A DNA stretch of 64,000 bases from Duganella sp. SG902 (GTDB taxonomy: Bacteria > Pseudomonadota > Gammaproteobacteria > Burkholderiales > Burkholderiaceae_D): the NCBI RefSeq assembly GCF_013376005.1, contig NZ_JABMJK010000009.1, positions 1 to 64,000 on the forward strand, in the 5' to 3' direction. The translations under genes were made by a program, and so were the position numbers. Positions 1-8,633 of this stretch are shown here, piece after piece; the first letter of the stretch is position 1, and each line of letters starts with the position of its first letter. The notes under the pieces are model-generated. The model saw nothing but the letters and a program-made list of their open reading frames with translations. It did no database searches and had not been told where the DNA came from.

Positions 1-278
1 GATCGATGCCTTGGTGGGCCTTTACCCCACCAACTAGCTAATCAGATATCGGCCGCTCCAGGAGCACAAGGCCTTGCGGTCCCCTGCTTTCATCCATAGA
101 TCGTATGCGGTATTAGCGTAACTTTCGCTACGTTATCCCCCACTCTTGGGTACGTTCCGATATATTACTCACCCGTTCGCCACTCGCCACCAGAGCAAGC
201 TCCGTGCTGCCGTTCGACTTGCATGTGTAAGGCATGCCGCCAGCGTTCAATCTGAGCCAGGATCAAACTCTTTAGTTT
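1..278 (-). rRNA. rrs: 16S ribosomal RNA, 5' portion (3' part outside window)
   Basis: The minus strand carries the universal 5' end of bacterial 16S rRNA: the 27F priming site lies at 252-271 and is followed by the usual ATTGAACGCTGGCGGCATGCC stretch of betaproteobacteria. The mature 5' end is placed near 278 by analogy with the E. coli gene. About 278 nt (variable regions V1-V2) are present and the gene continues past position 1. The rRNA operon is transcribed leftward, away from the enoyl-CoA hydratase gene. Identity is certain; the exact 5' end is estimated. Confidence 0.97.
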
Positions 279-391
279 AATCTCTGTTTGTGGTCATTTC
301 TGACCAGGTTCGCTCACTCAAAATACTGACAGTATTTTTTGTTGAGCATTTAATGCTTTTTGTTGCAGCACCAAATGCCCACACTTATCGA

Positions 392-410
392 CTGTTAATT
401 TTTAAAGATC
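392..410 (-). promoter_or_regulatory. boxA-like antitermination element of the rRNA leader
   Basis: On the minus strand the leader reads GATCTTTAAAAATTAACAG. This matches the boxA-type sequence (core CTTTAA) found upstream of 16S genes, where NusB/NusE-dependent antitermination complexes load. It sits about 115 nt upstream of the 16S 5' end and about 45 nt downstream of the promoter, the expected place. The role is inferred from position and sequence. Confidence 0.6.
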
Positions 411-454
411 TTGTCTTGCGCTACGAAGCGTTTTGTTCGCAGCAGAGAGATGAG

Positions 455-483
455 ATTATGAAGTGTTTCGTAGATCTCGTCAA
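455..483 (-). promoter_or_regulatory. rRNA operon promoter (sigma-70 type)
   Basis: Minus strand -35 TTGACG (478-483) and -10 CATAAT (455-460) are separated by exactly 17 nt, with the 16S leader directly downstream. Transcription should start near 448. The element lies only about 55 nt beyond the stop codon of the co-oriented enoyl-CoA hydratase gene, so any upstream activator or UP-element sequence would overlap the end of that gene. Confidence 0.75.
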
Positions 484-537
484 CCCCTCGTTTTTCTTAA
501 CATTTGCGTGTCTCGAATCGCGAGGGACAGAATCATA

Positions 538-1314
538 TCAAAGACCCTCGAAGTTTGGCAAGCGCTTTTCCAGGAAAGCTTGCATGCCTTCTTTTTGGGC
601 AGGCGTGCCGAACGCGGCCTGGAACAGACGGCGCTCATAAGAGACGCCTTCCGACAGCGTGGTTTCAAAGGCGCGGTTGACCGAGTCCTTGATCTGCATG
701 GCCACCGAGGTCGACATCGAAGCGATCTGCCTGGCGATCGCCAGCACTTCCTCGATCAGTTTGTCCGCCGGGATCACGCGCGACACCAGGCCGATGCGCT
801 CGGCCTCGGCCGCGTCGATGGTGCGCGCGGTCAGCAGCATGTCCATGGCCTTGGCTTTGCCGATCGCGCGCGGCAGGCGCTGCGTGCCGCCAGCGCCCGG
901 CACCACGCCGACCTTGATCTCCGGCTGGCCGAACTTGGCGCTGTCGGCCGCCACCAGGAAGTCGCACATCATGGCCAGCTCGCAGCCGCCGCCCAACGCG
1001 AAACCGGCCACCGCGCCGATCACCGGCTTGCGCACGCGCAGGATGTGCTCCCAGTTGCGGCCGATATAGTTGTCGCGGTAAGTGTCCGGGTAGGTGTAGT
1101 CGACCATGGCGGCGATGTCGGCGCCGGCCGCGAAGGCCTTCTCGCTGCCCGTCAGCACGATGCAGCCGATGGCCGGGTCGGCATCAAACTTATACAAGGC
1201 GTCGCCCAGCTCGTTCATCATGCGGTCGTTGAGCGCATTCAGAGCCTTAGGGCGGTTCAGGCGGATCAGGGCGACTTTGTCGTGCACTTCGACGATCAGG
1301 TCTTCGTATTGCAT
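538..1314 (-). CDS. enoyl-CoA hydratase (crotonase family)
   Basis: This 258-residue protein is the normal length for a crotonase-fold enoyl-CoA hydratase, which hydrates trans-2-enoyl-CoA in beta-oxidation. Visible family features are the oxyanion-hole segments AGADIAAM (about residue 68) and GGGCELAMMCD (about 105), and the catalytic glutamates of the CELAM and GQPEIKVGVVPGAGG regions, all intact. The start at 1314 (MQYEDLIV) is fixed by a GGAGGAG ribosome binding site just upstream. The frame stays open far beyond this start, but the extra upstream sequence is low-complexity Gln/His/Arg translation opposite another gene and is not coding. It is a single gene, divergent from the MFS gene and followed by the rRNA promoter. 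The close FadB/PaaF-like paralogue cannot be decided from the sequence. Confidence 0.93.
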   Translation of the reverse strand: MQYEDLIVEVHDKVALIRLNRPKALNALNDRMMNELGDALYKFDADPAIGCIVLTGSEKAFAAGADIAAMVDYTYPDTYRDNYIGRNWEHILRVRKPVIGAVAGFALGGGCELAMMCDFLVAADSAKFGQPEIKVGVVPGAGGTQRLPRAIGKAKAMDMLLTARTIDAAEAERIGLVSRVIPADKLIEEVLAIARQIASMSTSVAMQIKDSVNRAFETTLSEGVSYERRLFQAAFGTPAQKEGMQAFLEKRLPNFEGL

Positions 1315-1386
1315 GGGATGCTCCTCCAGAGGGAAATATGACTGATCGATTGTAGCGTCTATCGCCGGCGCTGGTATGATTGAAAT

Positions 1387-2658
1387 TTGGCAATCCGCAC
1401 TGAAGAGTTCCCCATTTTTAACTTCCTTCGCAACGACGAACTGCTGCGCAACGGCGATTTCCGCCGCTACTGGGCCAGCGCCATCCTGAACGGCTTCGGC
1501 AGTTATGTCAGCGCGCTGGCGCTGCCGCTGTGCGCGGTGCTGATGCTGAAAGCCTCGCCCTCGCAGATGGGCATGATGGGCGCGGCGGCCGCCCTGCCCT
1601 TCGCGCTGCTGGCCCTGCCGGCCGGCGTTTTCCTCGACCGCAACCGAAAGTTGCCGATCTTGCTGGCCAGCAAAGCCATCCAGGCGGCGGCGCTGGTCAG
1701 CATCCCGCTGGCTTGGTGGCTGGGACTGCTGTCGGTGCAATGGCTGTATGTGGTGTCGTTTATTTCCGGCGCCTGCGGCGTGGTGGGCGGCGGCGCCGAG
1801 CAGGTGTTCCTGACCAATATGATCGGCCGCGACAAGCTGACCGACGCCCAGTCCAAGTTCACCGCCACCGATTCCGCCTCGCGCCTGGTGGCGCCCGGCA
1901 TCGCCGGCGTGCTGATCCAGTGGCTGACCGCGCCCTACGCGGTGATCCTGAACGCGCTCGGCTTCCTGGTCTCGATCGCCCTGCTGCGCAATGTAAAGGC
2001 CAACGATCCCAAACCGCCGCCCTCCGACAAGCATCCGCTGCGCGATGTGATGGACGGCTTCCACTTCATCTGGAGCCAGCCGCTGCTGCGCACGCTGGCC
2101 TGGGCCTCGGGCCTGTGGCACATGCTGTTCTACGGCTTCGCCGCGCTGCACGTGATTTTCGCCACGCGCGAGCTGGGCATGAGCCCCGGCATGCTGGGCG
2201 TGGCGCAGATGATCGGCGCCATCGGCGTGCTGGCCAGCTCGCTGCTGCTGAAGCCGCTGACGACACGCTTCGGCGCCACCGGCACCATGCTGACCGGCAT
2301 CGGCCTGTGCACCTTTGCCTATATTATGAATCCGCTGATCCCGGCCAATCTGTTCGGCTATCCGCTGGCCAGCGCGATCGCCTGCGCCGCCATGTCGCTG
2401 TTCCTCGACTGCGGCGTGATGCTGTTCCTGATGCCCTACACCACGCTGCGCCAGAAGGTCACGCCGGACGCCTACCTGGGCCGCATGGTCTCCACCATGC
2501 GCTTCCTGACAGTGGCGATCGCGCCGGTGGGCGCGCTGACGGCCGGCTACCTCGGCGAGCATTTCAACGTGCGCACCGGGCTGGCCTGCGTGGCGGCCGG
2601 CAGCGTGGTGCTGATGTTGCTGCTGGCCCTGTCGCCATCCGTGCGCCAGAAAAGCTGA
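1387..2658 (+). CDS. MFS transporter, EntS-like exporter type
   Basis: This 423-residue polytopic protein has about twelve hydrophobic segments. The N-terminal part (NDELLRNGDFRRYWASAILNGFG) is typical of MFS_3/EntS-type exporters, and a conserved DRNRKL loop follows the second and third helices. It would export small molecules by proton antiport; the substrate is unknown. The frame opens with a TTG at 1387. No strong ribosome binding site is visible there and the next ATG (1504) would delete the first helix, so the TTG or a nearby alternative is likely. It is divergent from the enoyl-CoA hydratase gene, with only about 70 nt between them. A short hairpin (AGCCAG/CTGGCT, 2661-2676) follows the stop but lacks a T-run. 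Confidence 0.85.
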   Translation: MAIRTEEFPIFNFLRNDELLRNGDFRRYWASAILNGFGSYVSALALPLCAVLMLKASPSQMGMMGAAAALPFALLALPAGVFLDRNRKLPILLASKAIQAAALVSIPLAWWLGLLSVQWLYVVSFISGACGVVGGGAEQVFLTNMIGRDKLTDAQSKFTATDSASRLVAPGIAGVLIQWLTAPYAVILNALGFLVSIALLRNVKANDPKPPPSDKHPLRDVMDGFHFIWSQPLLRTLAWASGLWHMLFYGFAALHVIFATRELGMSPGMLGVAQMIGAIGVLASSLLLKPLTTRFGATGTMLTGIGLCTFAYIMNPLIPANLFGYPLASAIACAAMSLFLDCGVMLFLMPYTTLRQKVTPDAYLGRMVSTMRFLTVAIAPVGALTAGYLGEHFNVRTGLACVAAGSVVLMLLLALSPSVRQKS

Positions 2659-2702
2659 CTAGCCAGTAGGCTGGCTCCAATGCTCACCCACGGGAGTCAG
2701 CC

Positions 2703-3140
2703 ATGTTCAAATCCATCCTGCTGCCCACCGACGGCTCCGACCTGTCGGACAAAGCCACCGCCATCGCGGTCGATTTCGCCAAGCTGCACCAGTCGCGCAT
2801 CGTCGCCGTCACGGTGATCCAGCCCATGCTGCTGCCCTCGCTGGGCGACAGCGGCGCCATGATCGACACCGGCCAGTACGAAACTCAGATCAAGAACGCC
2901 GCGCGCCACCATATCGACAAGGTAGCGGCCGCCGCCAGCGCGGCCGGCATTCCATTTGAAGGGGTGATCGCGATGTCGCCCAATCCCTACGAGGAGATTG
3001 TGGAAGCGGCCAAAAAATACGGCTGCGACCTGATCATGATGGCCTCGCACGGACGCAAGGGCCTGAACAAGCTGTTCCTGGGCAGCGAGACGCAGCGCGT
3101 GTTGTCGCACACCACGCTGCCCGTCCTGGTCCTGCGCTAG
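2703..3140 (+). CDS. universal stress protein (UspA family)
   Basis: The 145-residue single-domain protein begins MFKSILLPTDGSD, the UspA signature first strand with its conserved Asp. It ends with the ATP-binding loop ASHGRKGLNKLFLGSETQRVL, containing the G-x2-G-x9-G(S/T) pattern, followed by TTLPVLVLR. It is therefore probably an ATP-binding Usp. Usp proteins are cytoplasmic and accumulate under starvation or stress. A GGAG sequence sits about 8 nt before the ATG. The gene is 44 nt after the MFS gene, and its stop codon overlaps the stop of the convergent mltA gene by 3 nt. Confidence 0.93.
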   Translation: MFKSILLPTDGSDLSDKATAIAVDFAKLHQSRIVAVTVIQPMLLPSLGDSGAMIDTGQYETQIKNAARHHIDKVAAAASAAGIPFEGVIAMSPNPYEEIVEAAKKYGCDLIMMASHGRKGLNKLFLGSETQRVLSHTTLPVLVLR

Positions 3141-4363
3141 AACTGCTTCGGCAGCAGCACCCAGATGCTGCCGCGCTGCTTCATGCGGCCCGCGTTCTCG
3201 GCCGCCTCCGTACCGAAGCCGAAGAAGTAGTCGACGCGGATGGCGCCACGGATGGCGCCGCCCGTGTCCTGCGCCATCACCAGCCGCTGCAGCGGAATGT
3301 CGCTGTTTGGCTGGGTGGTGGAGAGGAACACCGGCGCGCCCTGCGGCAGCTGGGTGGCGTCGATGGCGACCGAGCGCTGCGGCGTCAACGGCACGCCCAG
3401 CGAGCCCTTCGGCCCCACTTTCGGGTCCGGCAGCTTTTCCTCCTTGAAGAACACATAGCTCGGGTTCACATTGAACAGCTCCTGCATGCGGGTCGGATGG
3501 CCGGCGATCCACGCCTTGATGCCCTGCGCCGAGGCCTGCTCCAGCGTCAGCTCGCCCTTCTCCACCAGGTATTTACCGATCGACTTATACGGATGGCCGT
3601 TCTGGTCCGCATACGCGACGCGCACGGTTTCGCCGGTGTCGCTCAGCTGTACGCGGCCCGAGCCCTGCACTTGCAGGAAGAAGGACTCGACCGGATCGTC
3701 CACCCACAGCAGCTCCTTGCCGCTGAAATTGGCCGATTCGATATCGGCGCGGGTGGCATACGGCACCACCTTCTTGCCCACCACCTTGCCGCGCAGGCGC
3801 ATGCCCTTCAGCTCGGGATAGACGCTGGCCAGGTCGATGGTGACCATGTCGTCCGGCACCTTATACAGCGGCGTCTGGTACGGGCCGCCCTTCTTGCGGG
3901 CGCCGTGCAGCAGCGGCTCGTAGTAGCCGGTGATCAGGCCGTCGGTGGCGCCATCCGGCGCGATCACCTGGTTCGGCTCCAGGAAGGTCTCGAAGAACGT
4001 GCGGATGGCGCGCTCGTCGTTGGCGTTCACCGAGCGGGCGATGGTGCACGGCTCTTTCCACGTGGCCTGCTTGATCAGCACCGAGCAGGAGGACATGAAC
4101 GCCGGCCAGGCGGCGCGCACATCGTCCTTGTCCCAGCCCGGCAGCGCGGCATAGGTGGCCGGCACCAGTTGCAGCTTGGCGGGCGGCGCCGGCTGGACGG
4201 GCGGCGTCGGCGGCGCGGGCTGGGCCGGCGGCGGCGCGGGAGGCTGCGGCAGCGCCGGCGGCTCGGCCGGTTTTTGCGGCGGCAGCGGGGTGGAGGTGCA
4301 AGCGGCCAGGGCCAGCGCGACGGCGCTCAGCGGAACGAGTAGACTACGGGACGTGAGAGACAT
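3137..4363 (-). CDS. mltA: membrane-bound lytic murein transglycosylase A, lipoprotein
   Basis: This 408-residue protein cleaves the MurNAc-GlcNAc bond of peptidoglycan to give 1,6-anhydro ends. It starts with a lipoprotein signal peptide whose lipobox is LALAAC (Cys at about 21), so it should be anchored in the outer membrane. A 45-residue Pro/Ala-rich linker follows. The MltA domain contains TGYYEPLLHG and YATRADIE, and the C-terminal 3D domain carries the Asp-rich catalytic region (VMAQDTGGAIRG and RVDYFFGFG). The Pro-rich linker is longer than in E. coli MltA. Its 3' end touches the usp gene. A miniprotein gene and apaG lie just upstream on the map. Confidence 0.95.
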   Translation of the reverse strand: MSLTSRSLLVPLSAVALALAACTSTPLPPQKPAEPPALPQPPAPPPAQPAPPTPPVQPAPPAKLQLVPATYAALPGWDKDDVRAAWPAFMSSCSVLIKQATWKEPCTIARSVNANDERAIRTFFETFLEPNQVIAPDGATDGLITGYYEPLLHGARKKGGPYQTPLYKVPDDMVTIDLASVYPELKGMRLRGKVVGKKVVPYATRADIESANFSGKELLWVDDPVESFFLQVQGSGRVQLSDTGETVRVAYADQNGHPYKSIGKYLVEKGELTLEQASAQGIKAWIAGHPTRMQELFNVNPSYVFFKEEKLPDPKVGPKGSLGVPLTPQRSVAIDATQLPQGAPVFLSTTQPNSDIPLQRLVMAQDTGGAIRGAIRVDYFFGFGTEAAENAGRMKQRGSIWVLLPKQF

Positions 4364-4375
4364 AAAAGGATAACT

Positions 4376-4459
4376 ATGTGGCTATTGATGATAGAAGCAG
4401 GCGTGGCCTTCTTCCTGCTGGTCTTCATCGTCTGGTGGACCATGAAGGGTAAGAAGTAA
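4376..4459 (+). CDS. 27-residue single-pass membrane miniprotein
   Basis: An ATG at 4376 opens a 27-codon frame ending in TAA at 4459. It is preceded by AAAAGGA about 5 nt upstream. The predicted peptide is one hydrophobic helix (LLMIEAGVAFFLLVFIVWW) followed by a basic tail TMKGKK, as expected for a single-pass inner-membrane peptide with its C-terminus in the cytosol. It fills almost exactly the space between the mltA start (4363) and the apaG stop (4460), which argues against chance. The function is unknown. It could help a membrane complex in the way many bacterial miniproteins do, but nothing here shows with which partner. Confidence 0.6.
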   Translation: MWLLMIEAGVAFFLLVFIVWWTMKGKK

Positions 4460-4834
4460 TCAATGCAGAGTGCGCGGCAGCGACAGCACGAATTCCGGGA
4501 TCTTGGCCTCGAACTGGTGGCCGTCCTCGGCCACGCAGAAATATTCGCCCACCATCGAGCCCTGCGGGGTTTGCAGGGCGGCGCCGCTGGTGTACTCGAA
4601 CTGCTCGCCCGGCTGCAGCAGCGGCTGGTGGCCGACCACGCCCAGCCCGCGCACTTCCTCGATGTGGTTGTTGGCGTCCGTGATGATCCAGTGGCGCGAA
4701 ATCAGCTGCGCGGCCACCGTGCCGGTATTCTTGATCGTGATCGAGTACGTAAACACGAAATTCGTGCGCTCCGGGTCCGACTGCTCCGGCAGGTACTGGG
4801 TTCTGACCGACACGGTAAATTCATAAGTGGACAT
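4460..4834 (-). CDS. apaG: ApaG protein (Co2+/Mg2+ efflux protein family)
   Basis: The 124-residue protein is the usual ApaG length, with the all-beta immunoglobulin-like (DUF525) fold. Family hallmarks are FVFTYSITIKNTG, RHWIITDANN, VRGLGVVGHQPLLQPGE and TPQGSMVGEYF. The frame extends 16 codons upstream, but AGAGGA lies 6-7 nt before the ATG of MSTYEF at 4834, so that start is chosen. The biochemical role is unsettled; it is linked to diadenosine tetraphosphate hydrolysis operons and Co2+ resistance in enterobacteria. The stop abuts the miniprotein stop on the other strand, and the gene diverges from rpe. Confidence 0.93.
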   Translation of the reverse strand: MSTYEFTVSVRTQYLPEQSDPERTNFVFTYSITIKNTGTVAAQLISRHWIITDANNHIEEVRGLGVVGHQPLLQPGEQFEYTSGAALQTPQGSMVGEYFCVAEDGHQFEAKIPEFVLSLPRTLH

Positions 4835-4992
4835 CAACATTCCTCTAAATAGCAAACTTGGCGATTGTATATCGCCAAGCACTCATTGCACCGCAAATCC
4901 GCTTTGTGTGCAAGGAGGACGCGGCTGAAAACGGGCGCTGGCGTCCGGACCAGCGTAAAATAGCGCATCTTTTTTATTGCAAGCCCCAAGCC

Positions 4993-5658
<666 letters not shown>

Positions 5659-5662
5659 GACG

Positions 5663-6355
5663 ATGAGCGTGCTGGCAGGCGTGCGCGCCGCAATCATCGA
5701 CCTCGACGGCACCATGCTGGACACGATCCCCGACTTCCACGTCGCGATCAACGGCATGCGCGCCGAACTGGGCCTGGACCCGATCACCCAGGAGCAAATC
5801 GCCCTGATGGTCGGCAAGGGCTCGGAAAACCTGATCCGCTCCGTCCTGGGGCTGGATTGGGAGGCGGAGCGCGTCGAGGCGGCGTTCGCGCAAGCGATGG
5901 ACGCCTACCAGCGCCACTACCTGGCCATCAACGGCAATTACAGCACCCTGTTCCCGCAGGTGACCGAGGGACTGGCGGCCATGAAGGCGCAAGGCCTGCG
6001 CCTGGCCTGCGTGACCAACAAGCCAATCAGCTTCACCACGCCGTTATTGAAATTGAAAGGCCTGGACCAGTTCTTCGAAGTGGTCTACGGCGGCGACTCG
6101 CTGCCGCGCAAGAAACCGGATCCGCTGCCCCTGCAAACGGTGTGCGCCGACTTCGACCTGCCGCCGTCCCAAGTGGTGGCGATCGGCGATTCCTCGAATG
6201 ACGCGCAAGCCGCGCGGGCTGCGGGTTGCCCGGTTTTGACGGTCCCATATGGATATAACCACGGAGAGTCTATACACGACACGGATTCCGATGGTATAGT
6301 AGCCACGCTGCTAGAAGCGGCTAGCCTGATTCGTTCACATCACACCAATAGCTGA
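5663..6355 (+). CDS. gph: phosphoglycolate phosphatase (HAD superfamily)
   Basis: The 230-residue HAD hydrolase dephosphorylates 2-phosphoglycolate, for example that released by DNA repair. Motif I is IDLDGTMLDT with the nucleophile Asp, motif II is the CVTNK segment, motif III is KKPDPLPL and motif IV is GDSSNDAQAARAAG. Length and cap insertion fit Gph. The start is 4 nt after the rpe stop, so the two genes are translationally close. The trp leader peptide begins 13 nt after the stop, so rpe-gph transcripts would run into the trp attenuator. Confidence 0.93.
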   Translation: MSVLAGVRAAIIDLDGTMLDTIPDFHVAINGMRAELGLDPITQEQIALMVGKGSENLIRSVLGLDWEAERVEAAFAQAMDAYQRHYLAINGNYSTLFPQVTEGLAAMKAQGLRLACVTNKPISFTTPLLKLKGLDQFFEVVYGGDSLPRKKPDPLPLQTVCADFDLPPSQVVAIGDSSNDAQAARAAGCPVLTVPYGYNHGESIHDTDSDGIVATLLEAASLIRSHHTNS

Positions 6356-6368
6356 ACAACTGACCAAA

Positions 6369-6458
6369 ATGTCGTCTCTCACCAAAAAACACATCGTCAA
6401 CCAACCAGGCTCGATTGAGGCCTGGCTGTGGCGACGCTGGCAATCCTGGCAAAACTAA
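6369..6458 (+). CDS. trpL: trp operon leader peptide
   Basis: A 29-codon open frame (ATG 6369, TAA 6456-6458) ends in EAWLWRRWQSWQN, with four Trp codons in eleven. A Trp-rich short peptide directly upstream of trpE, followed by a terminator, is the signature of ribosome-mediated transcription attenuation. A ribosome stalled at Trp codons when Trp-tRNA is scarce would free the downstream antiterminator. No strong ribosome binding site is visible before this ATG. Too short for routine gene calling. Confidence 0.85.
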   Translation: MSSLTKKHIVNQPGSIEAWLWRRWQSWQN

Positions 6459-6479
6459 GCCGAACTGATTGCTGTCGTC
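6405..6479 (+). promoter_or_regulatory. trp attenuator: pause hairpin and antiterminator segments
   Basis: A perfect 6-bp stem (CCAGGC 6405-6410 with GCCTGG 6420-6425, 9-nt loop) overlaps the first Trp codon of the leader peptide and could act as the pause hairpin. GGCGAC (6430-6435), inside the Trp codon cluster, can pair with GTCGTC (6474-6479) with one G-U pair. GTCGTC is part of the left arm of the terminator. This gives mutually exclusive terminator and antiterminator folds. The pairings are seen in the sequence; the regulatory reading is inferred from the classic trp model. Confidence 0.6.
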
Positions 6480-6506
6480 CGCCCGCTTGCGCGCGACAGG
6501 TTTTTT
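6472..6506 (+). terminator. trp attenuator terminator
   Basis: CTGTCG (6472-6477) pairs with CGACAG (6494-6499), with a further inner CGC/GCG helix. It is followed by G and six T residues (6501-6506). It lies between the leader peptide stop and trpE, so it is an attenuator rather than an operon end. A second hairpin (CGCTGG/CCAGCG, about 6525-6541) lies between it and the trpE ribosome binding site. Confidence 0.75.
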
Positions 6507-6554
6507 GATGCACCACTACGCTGGCACACCTCGGCCAGCGCATGGAGAGAACAC

Positions 6555-8051
6555 ATGACCGAACTCGAATTCAAATCGCTGGCCACGGATGGCTACAACC
6601 GTATCCCCCTGATCGCGGAAGCTTTCGCCGATCTCGAAACGCCCCTCACGCTGTACCTGAAACTGGCCCAGACCCAGAACGCCGGCAAGAACACCTTCCT
6701 GCTGGAGTCGGTGGTGGGCGGCGAGCGTTTCGGCCGCTTCTCCTTCATCGGCCTGCCGGCGACCACGCTGCTGCGCACCTTCGGCAACCGCACGGAAATC
6801 GTCAAGAACGGCGCCGTGATCGAGACCCACGAAGGCAACCCGCTGGATTTCATCGAGGCGTATCAAAAGCGCTTTAAAGTCGCCATCCGCCCCGGCATGC
6901 CGCGTTTCTGCGGCGGCCTGGCCGGCTACTTCGGCTACGACACCGTGCGCCACATCGAGAAAACCCTGGCCCACAGCGCACAAAAAGATGACCTGGGCCT
7001 GCCCGACATCCAGCTGATGGTGACCGAGGAACTGGCCGTCATCGATAACCTGAGCGGCAAGCTGTATCTGATCGTCTACGCCGACACGACGCAGCCCGAG
7101 TCCTATTCCAAAGCGAAGCAGCGCCTGAAAGACCTGCGCATGATGCTGCGCCGTGGCGTGGAGGCGCCGGTGACCAGCGCCTCGGTGCGCACCGAGGCTG
7201 TGCGCGAGTTCGCGAAAGAGGATTACCTGAAAGCCGTGGCCCGCGCCCACGAGTACGTGCTGGCCGGCGACTTGATGCAGGTGCAGATCGGCCAGCGCAT
7301 CCGCAAGCCTTACGTTGATTCGCCACTGAGCCTGTACCGCGCGCTGCGTTCGCTGAACCCGTCGCCGTATATGTACTTCTACAATTTCGGCGACATGCAG
7401 ATCGTCGGCGCCTCGCCGGAGATCCTGGTGCGCAACGAGACCGCGCCGGACGGCGAGAAAAAAGTCACGCTTCGCCCGATCGCCGGCACCCGCCCTCGTG
7501 GTTCGACGCCTGAACGCGACGCCGAGCTGGCCAAGGAACTGCTGGCGGATCAAAAGGAAATCGCCGAACACGTGATGCTGATCGACCTGGCGCGCAATGA
7601 CCTGGGCCGCATTTCGGAGATCGGCAGCGTCAAGGTTACCGACCGCCTGGTCATCGAAAAATACTCGCACGTGCAGCACATCGTCTCCAACGTCGAGGGC
7701 AAGCTGAAAGAAGGCCTGTCCAACCTGGACGTGCTGCGTGCCACCTTCCCGGCCGGCACGCTGACCGGGGCGCCGAAAGTGCGCGCGATGGAAATCATTG
7801 ACGAGCTGGAAATCTCCAAGCGCGGCATCTATGGCGGCGCCTGCGGCTACCTGTCGTTCGGCGGCGAGATGGACGTGGCGATCGCGATCCGCACCGGCGT
7901 GATCAAGGACGGCAACCTGTACGTGCAGGCCGCCGCCGGCATCGTCGCCGACTCCATCGCCGAGATGGAATGGCAGGAAACTGAACACAAGGCGCGCGCA
8001 GTGCTGCGCGCCGCCGAGCAAGTGCAAGATGGTCTGGATGGGGAGTTCTAA
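6555..8051 (+). CDS. trpE: anthranilate synthase component I
   Basis: The 498-residue chorismate-utilising enzyme makes anthranilate from chorismate, with ammonia supplied by TrpG. The N-terminal domain carries the tryptophan feedback site; LLESVVGGERFGRFSFIG contains the LLES motif that binds Trp in allosterically regulated TrpE. The C-terminal catalytic domain shows IAGTRPRG, DLARNDLGRI, HIVSNVEG, TLTGAPKVRAMEIID and YGGACGYLSFGG. A GGAGAG site lies about 7 nt upstream of the ATG. It is the first structural gene after the attenuator, and trpG starts 1 nt after its stop. Confidence 0.97.
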   Translation: MTELEFKSLATDGYNRIPLIAEAFADLETPLTLYLKLAQTQNAGKNTFLLESVVGGERFGRFSFIGLPATTLLRTFGNRTEIVKNGAVIETHEGNPLDFIEAYQKRFKVAIRPGMPRFCGGLAGYFGYDTVRHIEKTLAHSAQKDDLGLPDIQLMVTEELAVIDNLSGKLYLIVYADTTQPESYSKAKQRLKDLRMMLRRGVEAPVTSASVRTEAVREFAKEDYLKAVARAHEYVLAGDLMQVQIGQRIRKPYVDSPLSLYRALRSLNPSPYMYFYNFGDMQIVGASPEILVRNETAPDGEKKVTLRPIAGTRPRGSTPERDAELAKELLADQKEIAEHVMLIDLARNDLGRISEIGSVKVTDRLVIEKYSHVQHIVSNVEGKLKEGLSNLDVLRATFPAGTLTGAPKVRAMEIIDELEISKRGIYGGACGYLSFGGEMDVAIAIRTGVIKDGNLYVQAAAGIVADSIAEMEWQETEHKARAVLRAAEQVQDGLDGEF

Positions 8052-8052
8052 T

Positions 8053-8616
8053 ATGCTGCTGATGATCGACAACTACGACTCCTTCACCTACAACATCGTG
8101 CAGTACTTCGGCGAGCTGGGTGAAGACGTGCGCGTCTACCGCAATGATGAAATCACCATCGCGGAGATCGAGGCGCTGAACCCTGACCACATCTGCATTT
8201 CGCCGGGACCGAAAGATCCTTCGCAAGCAGGCATTTCGATTGAAGTGCTGAAGCACTTCGCCGGCAAAAAGCCGATTCTGGGCGTGTGCCTTGGCCACCA
8301 GGCCATAGGCGAGGCGTTCGGCGGCAAGGTTATTCGCGCCAAGCAGGTCATGCATGGCAAAACTTCTTTAATCGCGCATACGGGCGTGGGCGTCTTCAAG
8401 GACTTGCCCTCCCCCTTCACAGTGATCCGGTATCACTCGTTGGCCATCGAGCGTAGCTCGCTGCCGTCCTGCCTGGAAGTGACGGCATGGACCGACGACG
8501 GTGAAATCATGGGCGTGCGGCACAAGGAATACGACATCGAGGGCGTGCAGTTTCACCCCGAGTCCATCCTGTCGGAACACGGCCACCAACTGTTGAAGAA
8601 CTTTCTCGTACGCTGA
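8053..8616 (+). CDS. trpG: anthranilate synthase component II (glutamine amidotransferase)
   Basis: The 187-residue class I glutamine amidotransferase releases ammonia from glutamine for TrpE. The catalytic triad is visible: Cys in LGVCLGHQAIGEAFGG, and His and Glu in GVQFHPESILSEHG. The substrate loop ISPGPKDP is present. The frame is open 8 codons upstream inside trpE, but the ATG at 8053 gives the conserved N-terminus MLLMIDNYDSFTYN, and GGGGAG at the end of trpE serves as its ribosome binding site. Translation is probably coupled to trpE. In many bacteria this subunit is shared with p-aminobenzoate synthase. Confidence 0.96.
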   Translation: MLLMIDNYDSFTYNIVQYFGELGEDVRVYRNDEITIAEIEALNPDHICISPGPKDPSQAGISIEVLKHFAGKKPILGVCLGHQAIGEAFGGKVIRAKQVMHGKTSLIAHTGVGVFKDLPSPFTVIRYHSLAIERSSLPSCLEVTAWTDDGEIMGVRHKEYDIEGVQFHPESILSEHGHQLLKNFLVR

Positions 8617-8633
8617 TTAAAGAAGGATAAGCC

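Noticed and set aside
1315..2562. In-frame upstream extension of the enoyl-CoA hydratase gene
   Set aside because: The extra residues are low-complexity and lie opposite the MFS gene. The ribosome binding site at 1321-1327 marks the start at 1314.
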